A DNA stretch of 64,000 nucleotides from positions 62,001 to 126,000 of the forward strand of contig JAVBOH010000014.1 of the NCBI GenBank assembly GCA_031550725.1, written 5' to 3'. The stretch comes from UBA946 sp031550725. GTDB lineage: Bacteria; Bacillota; Clostridia; Oscillospirales; Ruminococcaceae. Positions within the stretch are counted from its first letter, which is position 1. The number at the start of each line of letters is the position of its first letter. Below are positions 52,009-59,225 of the stretch, piece by piece. The notes beneath the pieces are model-generated. The model made no database searches, had not been told where the DNA came from, and saw nothing but the letters and a program-made list of their open reading frames with translations. Made by a program: the position numbers and the translations under genes.

Positions 52009-53340
52009 TTATTGTGGTACTTCGATTTCTGGGAAAGTTTCCTTAACTTCCTTATAGAATGCCTTCAATGCATCATCCTTGGACATTTCATTATTCATAA
52101 CCTTTTCAATTGCTGATGAAAGCATTGCGCCAATTTGATCATCGTAACCTGTTACGATTGAATAGTCAATGTACTGTGCTTCGTTTAAATAGAACTGATA
52201 TGTTTTCTGTCCGCCAAATGCTTCAACTTCTTTGTCCTTGAGTTCTTCAAGTACTGATTTCATTGAAACTACATCGCCGCCCGATACATCTGCCCACCAC
52301 TTTTGTGTGTCAGCATTTAATGTACACCACTCAACAAAGTCCCAAGATGCATCTTTATTTAGTGAATATTCAGAGATACCCATGAATGTTCCGCCTCCGA
52401 AGAAGCTGTTTGGACCTGAACAAATTCCGTATTTACCAACATTTTCTTCTGCATGGTCACGAATAATTAATGCACCCCATGATGGCATTACATATGACAT
52501 AACCTGTGTTTTTGGTGTGTCTGCTGCGATTTCATCTAGTCCGCTCCAGCCTGCATTTACAGGAAGTTCACCAGCCATTGATGCATACCATGCTGCTGAC
52601 CATTCTGGTGCGTATGCGATATATTCATTCTGATAAAGTGAAACTGCACAATCAAAGTATGCTAGTCTGTCTGCTGACATTACAAGCTTATTTCCGTCTA
52701 GCCATGAGCCTGCTGAATCTGCAAATCTTCTGATACCGCCTTGGTCTGCAAAGATTACATATCCCTTGTCCTTTATTTCCTGTGCAGAAGTTATCATTGC
52801 ATTATAATCTTTATACTTTGCTGCTACGAAATCAGGGTCATCGTTTCCCCATACTTCTTGTGCTAAGTCACGTCTGTAAATTATTGAACCTGGTGTCATC
52901 TGCCAGCTTATTGCTCTTAATGTACCATTTGTATCTTTACCTACTTCGTATACATAATCAACAAGCTTTTCTTTAGCTACTGCGTCTGCACCATATTGAG
53001 TTAAATCTGTGAAGTAGCCTGCTTCAAAGAAGTTAGGAAGCATTTGAGGCTCACCAACGATTATATCAACCTCTGTTGACTTTGAACCAAGTGCAGCTTG
53101 AAGTTTTGTCTGATAGTCACCAGACTGTACTTCCAAATAATCAACTTGAATACCTGTTTCAGCTGTATACTTTTCTGCAAACTGCTTTAGGTCAGCTGTG
53201 ATTGACCATACTGTGATTTTTTCTGGTTTACTGTCACCACCTGATTTTTTTGTACTTGTATCTGAAGAACAAGCTCCTAGTGATAATGTCATTGCTGCTG
53301 TTAAACCTAAACCTATGATTTTTTTAGTTGTAGTGTTCAT
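52009..53340 (-). CDS. Carbohydrate ABC importer solute-binding lipoprotein (SBP1)
   Basis: 443 residues. Signal peptide and lipobox LGAC (Cys24), a Ser/Lys linker, then the binding domain with KITVWSITADLKQFAEKYTA near 42, a family 1 SBP start, and a GGGTFMGISEYSLNKDASWDFVEW segment (read GGGTFMGISEYS) near 315. It is the first gene of the importer operon, the usual place for the most abundant component. Two different binding proteins in one operon is uncommon. AGGAGG precedes the ATG. Confidence 0.92.
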   Translation of the reverse strand: MNTTTKKIIGLGLTAAMTLSLGACSSDTSTKKSGGDSKPEKITVWSITADLKQFAEKYTAETGIQVDYLEVQSGDYQTKLQAALGSKSTEVDIIVGEPQMLPNFFEAGYFTDLTQYGADAVAKEKLVDYVYEVGKDTNGTLRAISWQMTPGSIIYRRDLAQEVWGNDDPDFVAAKYKDYNAMITSAQEIKDKGYVIFADQGGIRRFADSAGSWLDGNKLVMSADRLAYFDCAVSLYQNEYIAYAPEWSAAWYASMAGELPVNAGWSGLDEIAADTPKTQVMSYVMPSWGALIIRDHAEENVGKYGICSGPNSFFGGGTFMGISEYSLNKDASWDFVEWCTLNADTQKWWADVSGGDVVSMKSVLEELKDKEVEAFGGQKTYQFYLNEAQYIDYSIVTGYDDQIGAMLSSAIEKVMNNEMSKDDALKAFYKEVKETFPEIEVPQ

Positions 53341-53401
53341 AATATTACCTCCTAATATAATTATGTTTTGTTTTGTATGTTTTCGTTCATCCTTTGGATT
53401 A

Positions 53402-53428
53402 ACTATATTCTAACACACATCTAACACA
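53402..53428 (-). promoter_or_regulatory. Candidate regulated promoter of the importer operon
   Basis: On the minus strand TGTGTTAGA occurs twice with an 11-base period (53428-53420 and 53417-53409), just upstream of TATAGT (53407-53402), and no good -35 is present. Repeats in phase with the helix next to a poor -35 suggest an activator site, perhaps for YesN. Another candidate with TTGACA lies near 53549-53544. Confidence 0.4.
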
Positions 53429-53562
53429 ATTTTAATGGGGTAATTTTTATTGAGGTGTCATTTTTTTATATAACACGAAAAATTTTTCGGCACTTTATTA
53501 TTACAATTCAGTTACGATTTTATTACAAATTAAGTCATAACAATGTCAATATGGAACAACTA

Positions 53563-53590
53563 TTGAATATTTATATCTATGTGATATAAT
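53563..53590 (+). promoter_or_regulatory. Promoter of a free-standing small transcript
   Basis: TTGAAT (53563-53568), a 16-base spacer and TATAAT (53585-53590). Transcription would start near 53597 and stop at the terminator at 53768-53800. Confidence 0.65.
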
Positions 53591-53646
53591 GGTGGTGAGC
53601 AGATAAAAAAACAGACTGCTTATTATGTGTAAAATAGAACAAACCG

Positions 53647-53769
53647 ATGAAACGAGGGATGCCAATGCTTTTCTTTACTTGCGGTATGGTCAAGGAGAGG
53701 CTTTCCGCCTTGTTGCCGTCAGATGACGGTGAAGCGCCGAATTTTTCGCAAGTTAATATTACTTTATAG
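53647..53769 (+). CDS. Possible small protein (40 or 34 aa)
   Basis: An ORF from ATG 53647, or ATG 53665 with GAGGG six bases upstream, ends at TAG 53767-53769, overlapping the first bases of the terminator stem. The shorter product begins MLFFTCGMVKERLSALLPSD and has no recognised family. The tight fit between stop and terminator favours translation, but the amino-acid sequence alone cannot prove it. Confidence 0.4.
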   Translation: MKRGMPMLFFTCGMVKERLSALLPSDDGEAPNFSQVNITL

Positions 53770-53796
53770 GGAATATCTTTAATTGATATTCCCTTT
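53768..53796 (+). terminator. Terminator of the small transcript
   Basis: Perfect 10-bp stem AGGGAATATC/GATATTCCCT with a seven-base loop, followed by TTATATTCTTT. Confidence 0.7.
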
Positions 53797-53880
53797 ATAT
53801 TCTTTAATTTCATATAATATATATTAATACATATCTAAATGGTATATATTATTAAATAAATATGAAATATTAATATTTTC

Positions 53881-53909
53881 TTGAAATCGACATCTGAATA
53901 TGTTATAAT
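53881..53909 (+). promoter_or_regulatory. Promoter of the citrate synthase gene
   Basis: TTGAAA (53881-53886), a 17-base spacer and TATAAT (53904-53909) with TG at the extended -10 position; leader of about 70 bases. Confidence 0.8.
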
Positions 53910-53986
53910 AATTATATTCTTTTTTATTTTTCATCTTTTTTTGAGATGATACATTACTATATTATACAAAGAAAGGACAGATGAAA

Positions 53987-55354
53987 ATGGCTTTTAATTA
54001 CAATTTTTCAAACGTCACACCGCAAATAGTAGAATTAGCTGAGATTTGTAAAAATAACTGTACAATCGCACCGGAGCTTTATGGTAAGTATGATGTAAAG
54101 CGTGGTTTACGTGATTTGAATGGTAAAGGTGTCCTCGCCGGTCTTACTGAAATTTCGGAAATCGTTTCATATAAGGAAAAGGACGGTGAATCTGTCCCTT
54201 GTGAAGGTGAGCTTTATTACAGAGGTCATAGTGTTTACGACCTTGTTAATGGTTTTACCTCCGATAAACGTTTCGGATTTGAGGAAACTACATATCTTTT
54301 GCTTTTCGGTAAACTTCCTACTGCTGATGAACTTAATAAATTCAGTAACCTGCTTGCTGATTACAGAAAACTGCCTACTACTTTTGTTCGTGATGTTATT
54401 ATGAAATCTCCTAGCAATGACATTATGAATAGTCTTGGCAGAGGTGTGCTTACTCTTTATTCCTATGATGATTATCCTAACGATACATCTATTGATAATG
54501 TTTTACGCCAATCACTTGAATTGATTGCTTTGTTCCCTCTTATTGCTGTTTACAGCTATCAGGCTAAGACTTATTATCTTGACGGCGGCAGTTTCTTTAT
54601 TCATCAGCCATTGCCAGAGCTTTCTACTGCTGAAAACATTCTGCATTTACTTCGTCCTGACAGCTCATATACTGAGCTTGAAGCTCGTATTCTTGACCTT
54701 GCTCTTGTTCTTCATGCTGAACATGGCGGCGGTAACAACTCAACATTTACTACTCATGTTGTTACATCTTCTGGTACAGATACTTATTCTGCTATCGCTG
54801 CTGCACTTTCATCATTGAAAGGTCCTAAGCATGGTGGCGCTAACATTAAGGTTACTCAGATGTTTGAAGATATGAAAGAAAATATCTCCGACTGGACTGA
54901 TGAAGATGCTGTTAAGAATTATCTTACAAAGCTTTTACATAAGGATGGTTTTGATAAATCAGGTCTTATTTATGGTATGGGTCATGCTGTTTATTCAATT
55001 TCCGACCCTCGTGCTAATATTCTTCGCCAATCTGTTAAGAGTCTTTCCGAAGAAAAACATATGGAAAAGGAATTTGCTCTTTATAATATGATTGAGCGTC
55101 TTGCTCCTGAAGTTATTGCTAAGGAACGCAGAATTTACAAGGGTGTTTCCGCTAACATCGATTTTTACAGCGGATTTGCATACTCCATGCTTAATCTACC
55201 ACCAGAGCTTTACACTCCTTTGTTCGCTATTTCAAGAATTTCCGGATGGTCTGCTCACAGACTTGAAGAACTTATTCAGAATGGTAAAATTATTCGTCCT
55301 GCTTACAAAGCTGTTCAGGAACATAATGACTACATTCCTTTGGATAATAGATAA
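53987..55354 (+). CDS. gltA: Citrate synthase
   Basis: 455 residues, condensing acetyl-CoA and oxaloacetate. Seen: YRGHSVYDLVNGF near 85, the active-site His in LVLHAEHGGGNNSTFTTHVV near 245 (read HAEHGGGNNSTF), the second His region KGPKHGGAN near 285, GMGHAVYSISDPRA near 335 with the third catalytic region, and NIDFYSGFAY near 395. It is of the 'HGGGNNST' type found in anaerobic Firmicutes. The ATG two codons upstream is too close to the AAAGGA ribosome site, so 53987 is preferred. It is monocistronic. Confidence 0.94.
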   Translation: MAFNYNFSNVTPQIVELAEICKNNCTIAPELYGKYDVKRGLRDLNGKGVLAGLTEISEIVSYKEKDGESVPCEGELYYRGHSVYDLVNGFTSDKRFGFEETTYLLLFGKLPTADELNKFSNLLADYRKLPTTFVRDVIMKSPSNDIMNSLGRGVLTLYSYDDYPNDTSIDNVLRQSLELIALFPLIAVYSYQAKTYYLDGGSFFIHQPLPELSTAENILHLLRPDSSYTELEARILDLALVLHAEHGGGNNSTFTTHVVTSSGTDTYSAIAAALSSLKGPKHGGANIKVTQMFEDMKENISDWTDEDAVKNYLTKLLHKDGFDKSGLIYGMGHAVYSISDPRANILRQSVKSLSEEKHMEKEFALYNMIERLAPEVIAKERRIYKGVSANIDFYSGFAYSMLNLPPELYTPLFAISRISGWSAHRLEELIQNGKIIRPAYKAVQEHNDYIPLDNR

Positions 55355-55365
55355 TTTATATGTAT

Positions 55366-55407
55366 TAAAAAAACGGTATCTTTTCAATTAAAGATACCGT
55401 TTTTTTA
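55366..55407 (+). terminator. Terminator of the citrate synthase gene
   Basis: Perfect 13-bp stem AAACGGTATCTTT/AAAGATACCGTTT, six-base loop, T7 after it. Confidence 0.92.
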
Positions 55408-55442
55408 TCAATGTGTTTTGTATATTATTAAATAAAATTTAA

Positions 55443-55471
55443 ACCCTCGTAAATACATGATTTACGAGGGT
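55443..55471 (-). terminator. Terminator of rplM-rpsI
   Basis: Perfect 12-bp stem ACCCTCGTAAAT/ATTTACGAGGGT with a five-base loop, followed on the minus strand by TTAAATTTTATTT. Confidence 0.8.
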
Positions 55472-55497
55472 AAATAAACATATATAAGATAAACTGA

Positions 55498-55899
55498 TTA
55501 TCTTTTACTGAACTGTGGAGCACGACGTGCAGCCTTGAGTCCGTATTTCTTTCTTTCCTTCATACGTGGGTCACGAGTTAAGAATCCAGCCTTCTTAAGA
55601 GCAGGACGCAAATTAGCATCATACTGAAGAAGTGCTCTTGAAAGACCATGTCTGATAGCACCAGCCTGACCAGTTACACCGCCGCCTGTAACAGTACAAA
55701 CGATGTCAAACTTTTCAGTAGTTTCAGTTAGGTTAACTGGCTGTCTAACAATTAGCTTAAGTGTTTCAAGACCGAAATAATCATCAATATCTCTGCCGTT
55801 GATTGTTACGTTACCGCTGCCTGCATATACTCTAACTCTGGCAACAGAATGTTTTCTTCTGCCTGTACCATAAAAATATGGCTGTTTTGATTCGTACAT
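55498..55899 (-). CDS. rpsI: Ribosomal protein S9
   Basis: 133 residues, a 30S head protein whose C-terminal tail reaches the P-site tRNA. Typical GTGRRKHSVARVRV near 11, GGGVTGQAGAIRHGLSRALL near 72 and the basic end ARRAPQFSKR are all present. It follows rplM after 15 bases, the conserved L13-S9 pair. Confidence 0.98.
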   Translation of the reverse strand: MYESKQPYFYGTGRRKHSVARVRVYAGSGNVTINGRDIDDYFGLETLKLIVRQPVNLTETTEKFDIVCTVTGGGVTGQAGAIRHGLSRALLQYDANLRPALKKAGFLTRDPRMKERKKYGLKAARRAPQFSKR

Positions 55900-55914
55900 C
55901 TTACGTTGCCTCCC

Positions 55915-56343
55915 TTATATTTCGTAGTTTTCAGGCTTCTGAGCTTCATGGTTATGAGCCTCGCCTGCATAAGTTCTAAGACGCTTTAGTGCTGCTCTAC
56001 CAACATGGTTATTTGGAAGCATACCGTTTACAGCAATCTTCATAGCTCTCTCTGGTTCTTTAACCATCATGTCGCTATACTTGATTTCTTTTAGACCAGA
56101 AATCCAGCCTGTGTGCCATTTGTATGTTTTCTGCTCAAGCTTCTTACCTGTAAGAACAGCTTTTGCACAGTTTACGATGATTACGTGATCTCCGCAATCA
56201 GCGTGTGGAGCAAATGTTGGCTTGTTCTTGCCACGAAGGATTGAAGCAGCTTCAGCAGCTACTCTACCTAGTGACTTATCTGTTGCATCAAGCACATACC
56301 ACTTGCGGCTTATTTCATTAGCCTTAGGCATATAAGTTGACAT
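55915..56343 (-). CDS. rplM: Ribosomal protein L13
   Basis: 142 residues, a 50S assembly protein. Family blocks: RKWYVLDATDKSLGRVAAEA near 13, ADCGDHVIIVNC near 47, MLPNNHVGRAALKRLRTYAG near 108. The frame is open far upstream, but GGAG seven bases before ATG 56343 and the standard length decide the start. A consensus promoter and a structured leader lie upstream. Confidence 0.97.
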   Translation of the reverse strand: MSTYMPKANEISRKWYVLDATDKSLGRVAAEAASILRGKNKPTFAPHADCGDHVIIVNCAKAVLTGKKLEQKTYKWHTGWISGLKEIKYSDMMVKEPERAMKIAVNGMLPNNHVGRAALKRLRTYAGEAHNHEAQKPENYEI

Positions 56344-56433
56344 AGTCATTCTCCTCATAAATTTTATTTTTTGTAAAGACTCTTTTAATGCGGGCAACTC
56401 TCCAACACATTCATAATTACAGTCTGAAACAAC
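56344..56433 (-). promoter_or_regulatory. Structured leader of rplM, probable L13 leader RNA
   Basis: On the minus strand AGACT (56425-56421) pairs with AGTCT (56381-56377), and inside it GAATGTG pairs with CGCATT around TTGGAGAGTTGCC. A conserved leader motif upstream of rplM, thought to mediate autoregulation by L13, is known in Firmicutes. The match is by position and folding, not by alignment. Confidence 0.6.
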
Positions 56434-56440
56434 GTTATTT

Positions 56441-56469
56441 ATTATAACAGCTTGTTTTACCAATGTCAA
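56441..56469 (-). promoter_or_regulatory. Consensus promoter of rplM-rpsI
   Basis: Minus-strand TTGACA (56469-56464), a 17-base spacer and TATAAT (56446-56441). Confidence 0.9.
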
Positions 56470-56860
56470 TAGGCATTTTGCCGAATTTTTAATATATATC
56501 CCTCTATCTCTCTTATTCTCTCCTATTTGCTCTTTATCTCTACAATTCTCTGTTTTCATTTCATTATTTGAAATTTGTTGTTTTTCATAAAAACTATCAT
56601 TTATGATTTATGTATCTGTATATATTAACAATTATTTGTCACGATTTATAACTCCTTTGTTAATTCTCTTCTTGTAATAATTTTTGTACATAATACATTA
56701 CAAAATCAGATAAAATACTATCTACTTCCTTATATATGTATTTTACTTTATCAACAAATGTTATCATAACATAATAGAAGTTTATTAATTCACACTATAT
56801 TGTCATAACCTTACGTTATATCATAACGGTAAATACATATAACTTTTTTAACGCAAATAC
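56470..56860. other. AT-rich intergenic stretch, no gene seen
   Basis: About 390 bases between the divergent rplM and aromatic-operon promoters. The open minus-strand extension of rplM across part of it lacks a start with a ribosome site. No repeat or clear RNA structure was recognised. Confidence 0.6.
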
Positions 56861-56889
56861 TTGACATAAATGGAATAAAGGTATATAAT
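56861..56889 (+). promoter_or_regulatory. Consensus promoter of the aromatic amino acid operon
   Basis: TTGACA (56861-56866), a 17-base spacer and TATAAT (56884-56889). Transcription should begin near 56896, giving a 230-base leader before the first full gene. Confidence 0.9.
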
Positions 56890-56924
56890 ATGTATATTAA
56901 TTACAGGATTTGGGGATTATCATC

Positions 56925-57053
56925 ATGATATCTTTATTAAGTTGGATTTACTTTATATTTTGCGCAGGTGCAAGCTTTTTTAGCTTCCGCTTCTTTTTTG
57001 CGACCCTAAAAAATATAATGCCGAATTCAGCGGACACATTAATTTGTAATTAA
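56925..57053 (+). CDS. Aromatic-rich leader peptide (42 aa)
   Basis: An ATG eight bases after GGGGA opens a 42-codon frame whose residues 7-25 contain Trp7, Tyr9 and eight Phe (10, 12, 18, 19, 21, 23, 24, 25). The peptide has no other recognisable function. It lies between a strong promoter and a terminator upstream of DAHP synthase and three further shikimate genes. This is the arrangement of pheL/trpL-type leader peptides, where ribosome stalling at codons of the scarce amino acid controls read-through. The last Phe codon ends at 56999, about 18 bases before the antiterminator arm. The codons after the aromatic block overlap that arm. Confidence 0.8.
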   Translation: MISLLSWIYFIFCAGASFFSFRFFFATLKNIMPNSADTLICN

Positions 57054-57100
57054 TATTTGTGTATAAACTGTCTGCGGCATAAGTGTCACAGGCTTTTTTT
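57018..57100 (+). terminator. Attenuator: antiterminator and terminator helices
   Basis: Terminator: 57070-57079 pairs with 57084-57093 (GTCTGCGGCA with TGTCACAGGC; one mismatch, two G-U pairs), loop TAAG, then T7 at 57094-57100. Antiterminator: ATGCCG (57018-57023) with CGGCAT (57075-57080) and CGGACA (57031-57036) with TGTCTG (57069-57074), 12 pairs with a seven-base bulge. The two are mutually exclusive because both use 57070-57079. A further hairpin ACACATTAATT/AATTAATATTTGTGT lies between the arms. Confidence 0.78.
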
Positions 57101-57126
57101 ATTTTCGTACGAAAGGATAACTTAAA

Positions 57127-58146
57127 ATGAATATAAAACGATTTATTTGCAGCGGCATTATTATTTCCTTAATTCTTACTATGCTTTCAGGATGTAATAA
57201 AAATAATACCGATTCTACTGACACTGCTGCCGTCGGTGTTGATGATTATATAGCTAAAATAAGTGAGCTTGAAAGTCAGGTTGAATCACTCAGAAAGGAA
57301 ACTATTCCTTTTATTGATACCAAAAATAAAAATGACTATATTTTAGGTAAGTACAACCCTGCTGTCAGTGAGGCAGTTGCCATTAAAGAACAAATTATGT
57401 CAGATTTGCCTGAAACTATTCATATTAAAGATGTTGAATATAGTACAAGCCTTACTTCCTTGACACTTAGCAATCTTAACCTTACTAACGAGGATATTGC
57501 TGAACTTAAATATATGGTTTATCTTGAAGAACTTTATATTTACAAGAATAATATCAGCGACCTTACTCCGATTAAGGGACTTACAAATCTTAAAACTCTT
57601 TCACTTTTTGATAATAAGGTATCTGATTTGACACCGATTAAGGGGCTTGTTCAGCTAAAGGCTTTATATCTTCGTAAAAATGATATTTCTGATATTAATG
57701 TACTTGAAAATCATATTAGCCTTACTTCACTTGACATTTCGGAAAATTCCATCTCAGATATTACTCCGCTCAAGGATATGACTGATATTACCATGCTGCG
57801 TCTTAATAATAATAAGATTTCTGATATTACTGCTTTAAGCGGTATGAAGAAAATGTTAAGACTTCATTTGCAGCAAAATAATATATCCGATATCTCAGCA
57901 ATCACAAATATGGTTGATATTAATGAAATTTATCTTTATAATAATGATATTTCAAATATTGAACCATTACGTTCACTTACTTCCATCGAATTTTTAAAAT
58001 TAAGCGGAAACCCATTGAAAAATCTTCAGTCTGTTACTTATTTGTCTAAGCTAAAAAAGCTTTATATTGAAAATATTGACGTTGAAGATGATGTTATTCT
58101 TAATATCAAGAATACTCTCCCAAACTGCACTATCGTTCGTTCATAA
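57127..58146 (+). CDS. Leucine-rich-repeat lipoprotein
   Basis: 339 residues. Signal peptide and lipobox LSGC (Cys23), a short acidic coiled-coil-like segment (ISELESQVESLRKE), then from about residue 108 nine or so 22-residue internalin-type repeats (LxxLxxLxLxxNxISDIxPL), for example YLEELYIYKNNISDLTPIKG and LKTLSLFDNKVSDLTPIKG. Such proteins are surface binders. It is the first gene after the aromatic attenuator and 61 bases before aroF, so it appears to be under the same control, although a link between an LRR lipoprotein and aromatic synthesis is not obvious. The AAAGGA site precedes the ATG. Confidence 0.85.
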   Translation: MNIKRFICSGIIISLILTMLSGCNKNNTDSTDTAAVGVDDYIAKISELESQVESLRKETIPFIDTKNKNDYILGKYNPAVSEAVAIKEQIMSDLPETIHIKDVEYSTSLTSLTLSNLNLTNEDIAELKYMVYLEELYIYKNNISDLTPIKGLTNLKTLSLFDNKVSDLTPIKGLVQLKALYLRKNDISDINVLENHISLTSLDISENSISDITPLKDMTDITMLRLNNNKISDITALSGMKKMLRLHLQQNNISDISAITNMVDINEIYLYNNDISNIEPLRSLTSIEFLKLSGNPLKNLQSVTYLSKLKKLYIENIDVEDDVILNIKNTLPNCTIVRS

Positions 58147-58207
58147 AAAACTATACTATATTATGTGTCTTTGCAAGTTTAAAGCAAAGACGAAAGGATG
58201 TCAACCA

Positions 58208-59221
58208 ATGATTATTGTTTTAAAGAAAAATGCCAGTGAAGATTCCATTAAAAAACTCGAAGAAATGCTTGTTTCAAAAGGTGTTACAGCTAATTACATT
58301 AAAGGTGCTACTCAAAGTGTAATCGGTCTTGTCGGTGACACAACTCTTATTGATGAAGGTACTATCTCTGCACAGGACTGTGTTGAAAACATCAAACGTG
58401 TGCAGGAGCCATATAAAAATGCTAACCGTAAATTTCATCCTGATGACACTGTAATTGATGTTGCTAATACAAAACTTGGTGATGGCTCACTTCACGTTAT
58501 CGCTGGTCCTTGCTCTGTTGAATCTGAGGAACAGATTATTACTACCGCTATTGCTTGTAAAAAAGCAGGTGCTACTATGCTGCGTGGCGGTGCTTACAAG
58601 CCTCGTACATCTCCTTACGCTTTTCAGGGCATGGGTGAAGAAGGTATTAATCTTTTGCTAAAAGCTAGAGCTGAAACAGGACTTCCAATTGTTACAGAAA
58701 TTATGAGTATTGCTGATATTGACTGCTTTGCTGACATTGATGTTATTCAGGTTGGTGCAAGAAATATGCAGAACTTTAATCTGCTTAAGGAACTTGGCAA
58801 GTGCAACAAGCCAATCTTGCTTAAAAGAGGTCTTGCTAACACTATGGAAGAACTTCTTATGTCCGCTGAATATATTATGTCGGAGGGCAATCGTGATGTT
58901 ATTCTTTGTGAAAGAGGTATCCGTACTTTCGAAACTATGACTAGAAATACACTTGATATTTCTGCTGTTCCACTTCTAAAGCAGAAGTCACACCTCCCTG
59001 TTTGCGTTGACCCATCTCATGCAACTGGTATCATTTCATTAATTGAGCCACTTTCACTTGCATCTATCGTTGCTGGTGCTGATGCTCTTGAAATTGAGGT
59101 TCATAACGACCCTAAGAGTGCATTGTCTGATGGCGGACAGCAGCTTACTCCTGATAAATTTGCTGAAGTTATGGTTAAGATTAAAGATATCTGCGGTTAT
59201 CTTGGCAGAAAGTTAGGTTAA
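58208..59221 (+). CDS. aroF: 3-deoxy-7-phosphoheptulonate synthase (DAHP synthase, type I-beta)
   Basis: 337 residues, first step of the shikimate pathway from PEP and erythrose 4-phosphate. An N-terminal ferredoxin-like domain (IIVLKKNASEDSIKKLEEML) of the kind that can mediate feedback control precedes the barrel with VIAGPCSVESEEQI near 97, MLRGGAYKPRTSPYAFQGMG near 122, QVGARNMQNFNLL near 178, LKRGLANTMEE near 201 and DPSHATG near 268. ATG 58208 with GAAAGGA upstream is chosen; the frame is open further 5'. It begins the enzyme-coding part of the operon. Confidence 0.96.
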   Translation: MIIVLKKNASEDSIKKLEEMLVSKGVTANYIKGATQSVIGLVGDTTLIDEGTISAQDCVENIKRVQEPYKNANRKFHPDDTVIDVANTKLGDGSLHVIAGPCSVESEEQIITTAIACKKAGATMLRGGAYKPRTSPYAFQGMGEEGINLLLKARAETGLPIVTEIMSIADIDCFADIDVIQVGARNMQNFNLLKELGKCNKPILLKRGLANTMEELLMSAEYIMSEGNRDVILCERGIRTFETMTRNTLDISAVPLLKQKSHLPVCVDPSHATGIISLIEPLSLASIVAGADALEIEVHNDPKSALSDGGQQLTPDKFAEVMVKIKDICGYLGRKLG

Positions 59222-59225
59222 AGTA

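Larger units (their letters stand above)
53597..53800 (+). ncRNA. Candidate small RNA or small-protein transcript (about 200 nt)
   Basis: A unit bounded by a good promoter and a terminator, more GC-rich than its flanks. Possible folding: 5' stem TGAGCAG/CTGCTTA; a long-range helix ACTTGCG (53687-53693) with CGCAAGT (53747-53753) closing a region with hairpins CAAGG/CCTTG and CCGTC/GACGG. It does not match any riboswitch class I could recall. A 40-codon ORF occupies much of the same stretch, so RNA and mRNA readings compete. Confidence 0.5.

Noticed and set aside
53641..53760. c-di-GMP, fluoride, glycine or THF riboswitch in the small transcript
   Set aside because: Short stretches resemble parts of these classes, but the conserved cores are not present and there is a terminator and new promoter before the next gene.
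53577..53813. A 78-codon open frame on the minus strand
   Set aside because: It covers the plus-strand small transcript including its promoter and terminator, has no ribosome site at its start and resembles no known protein.
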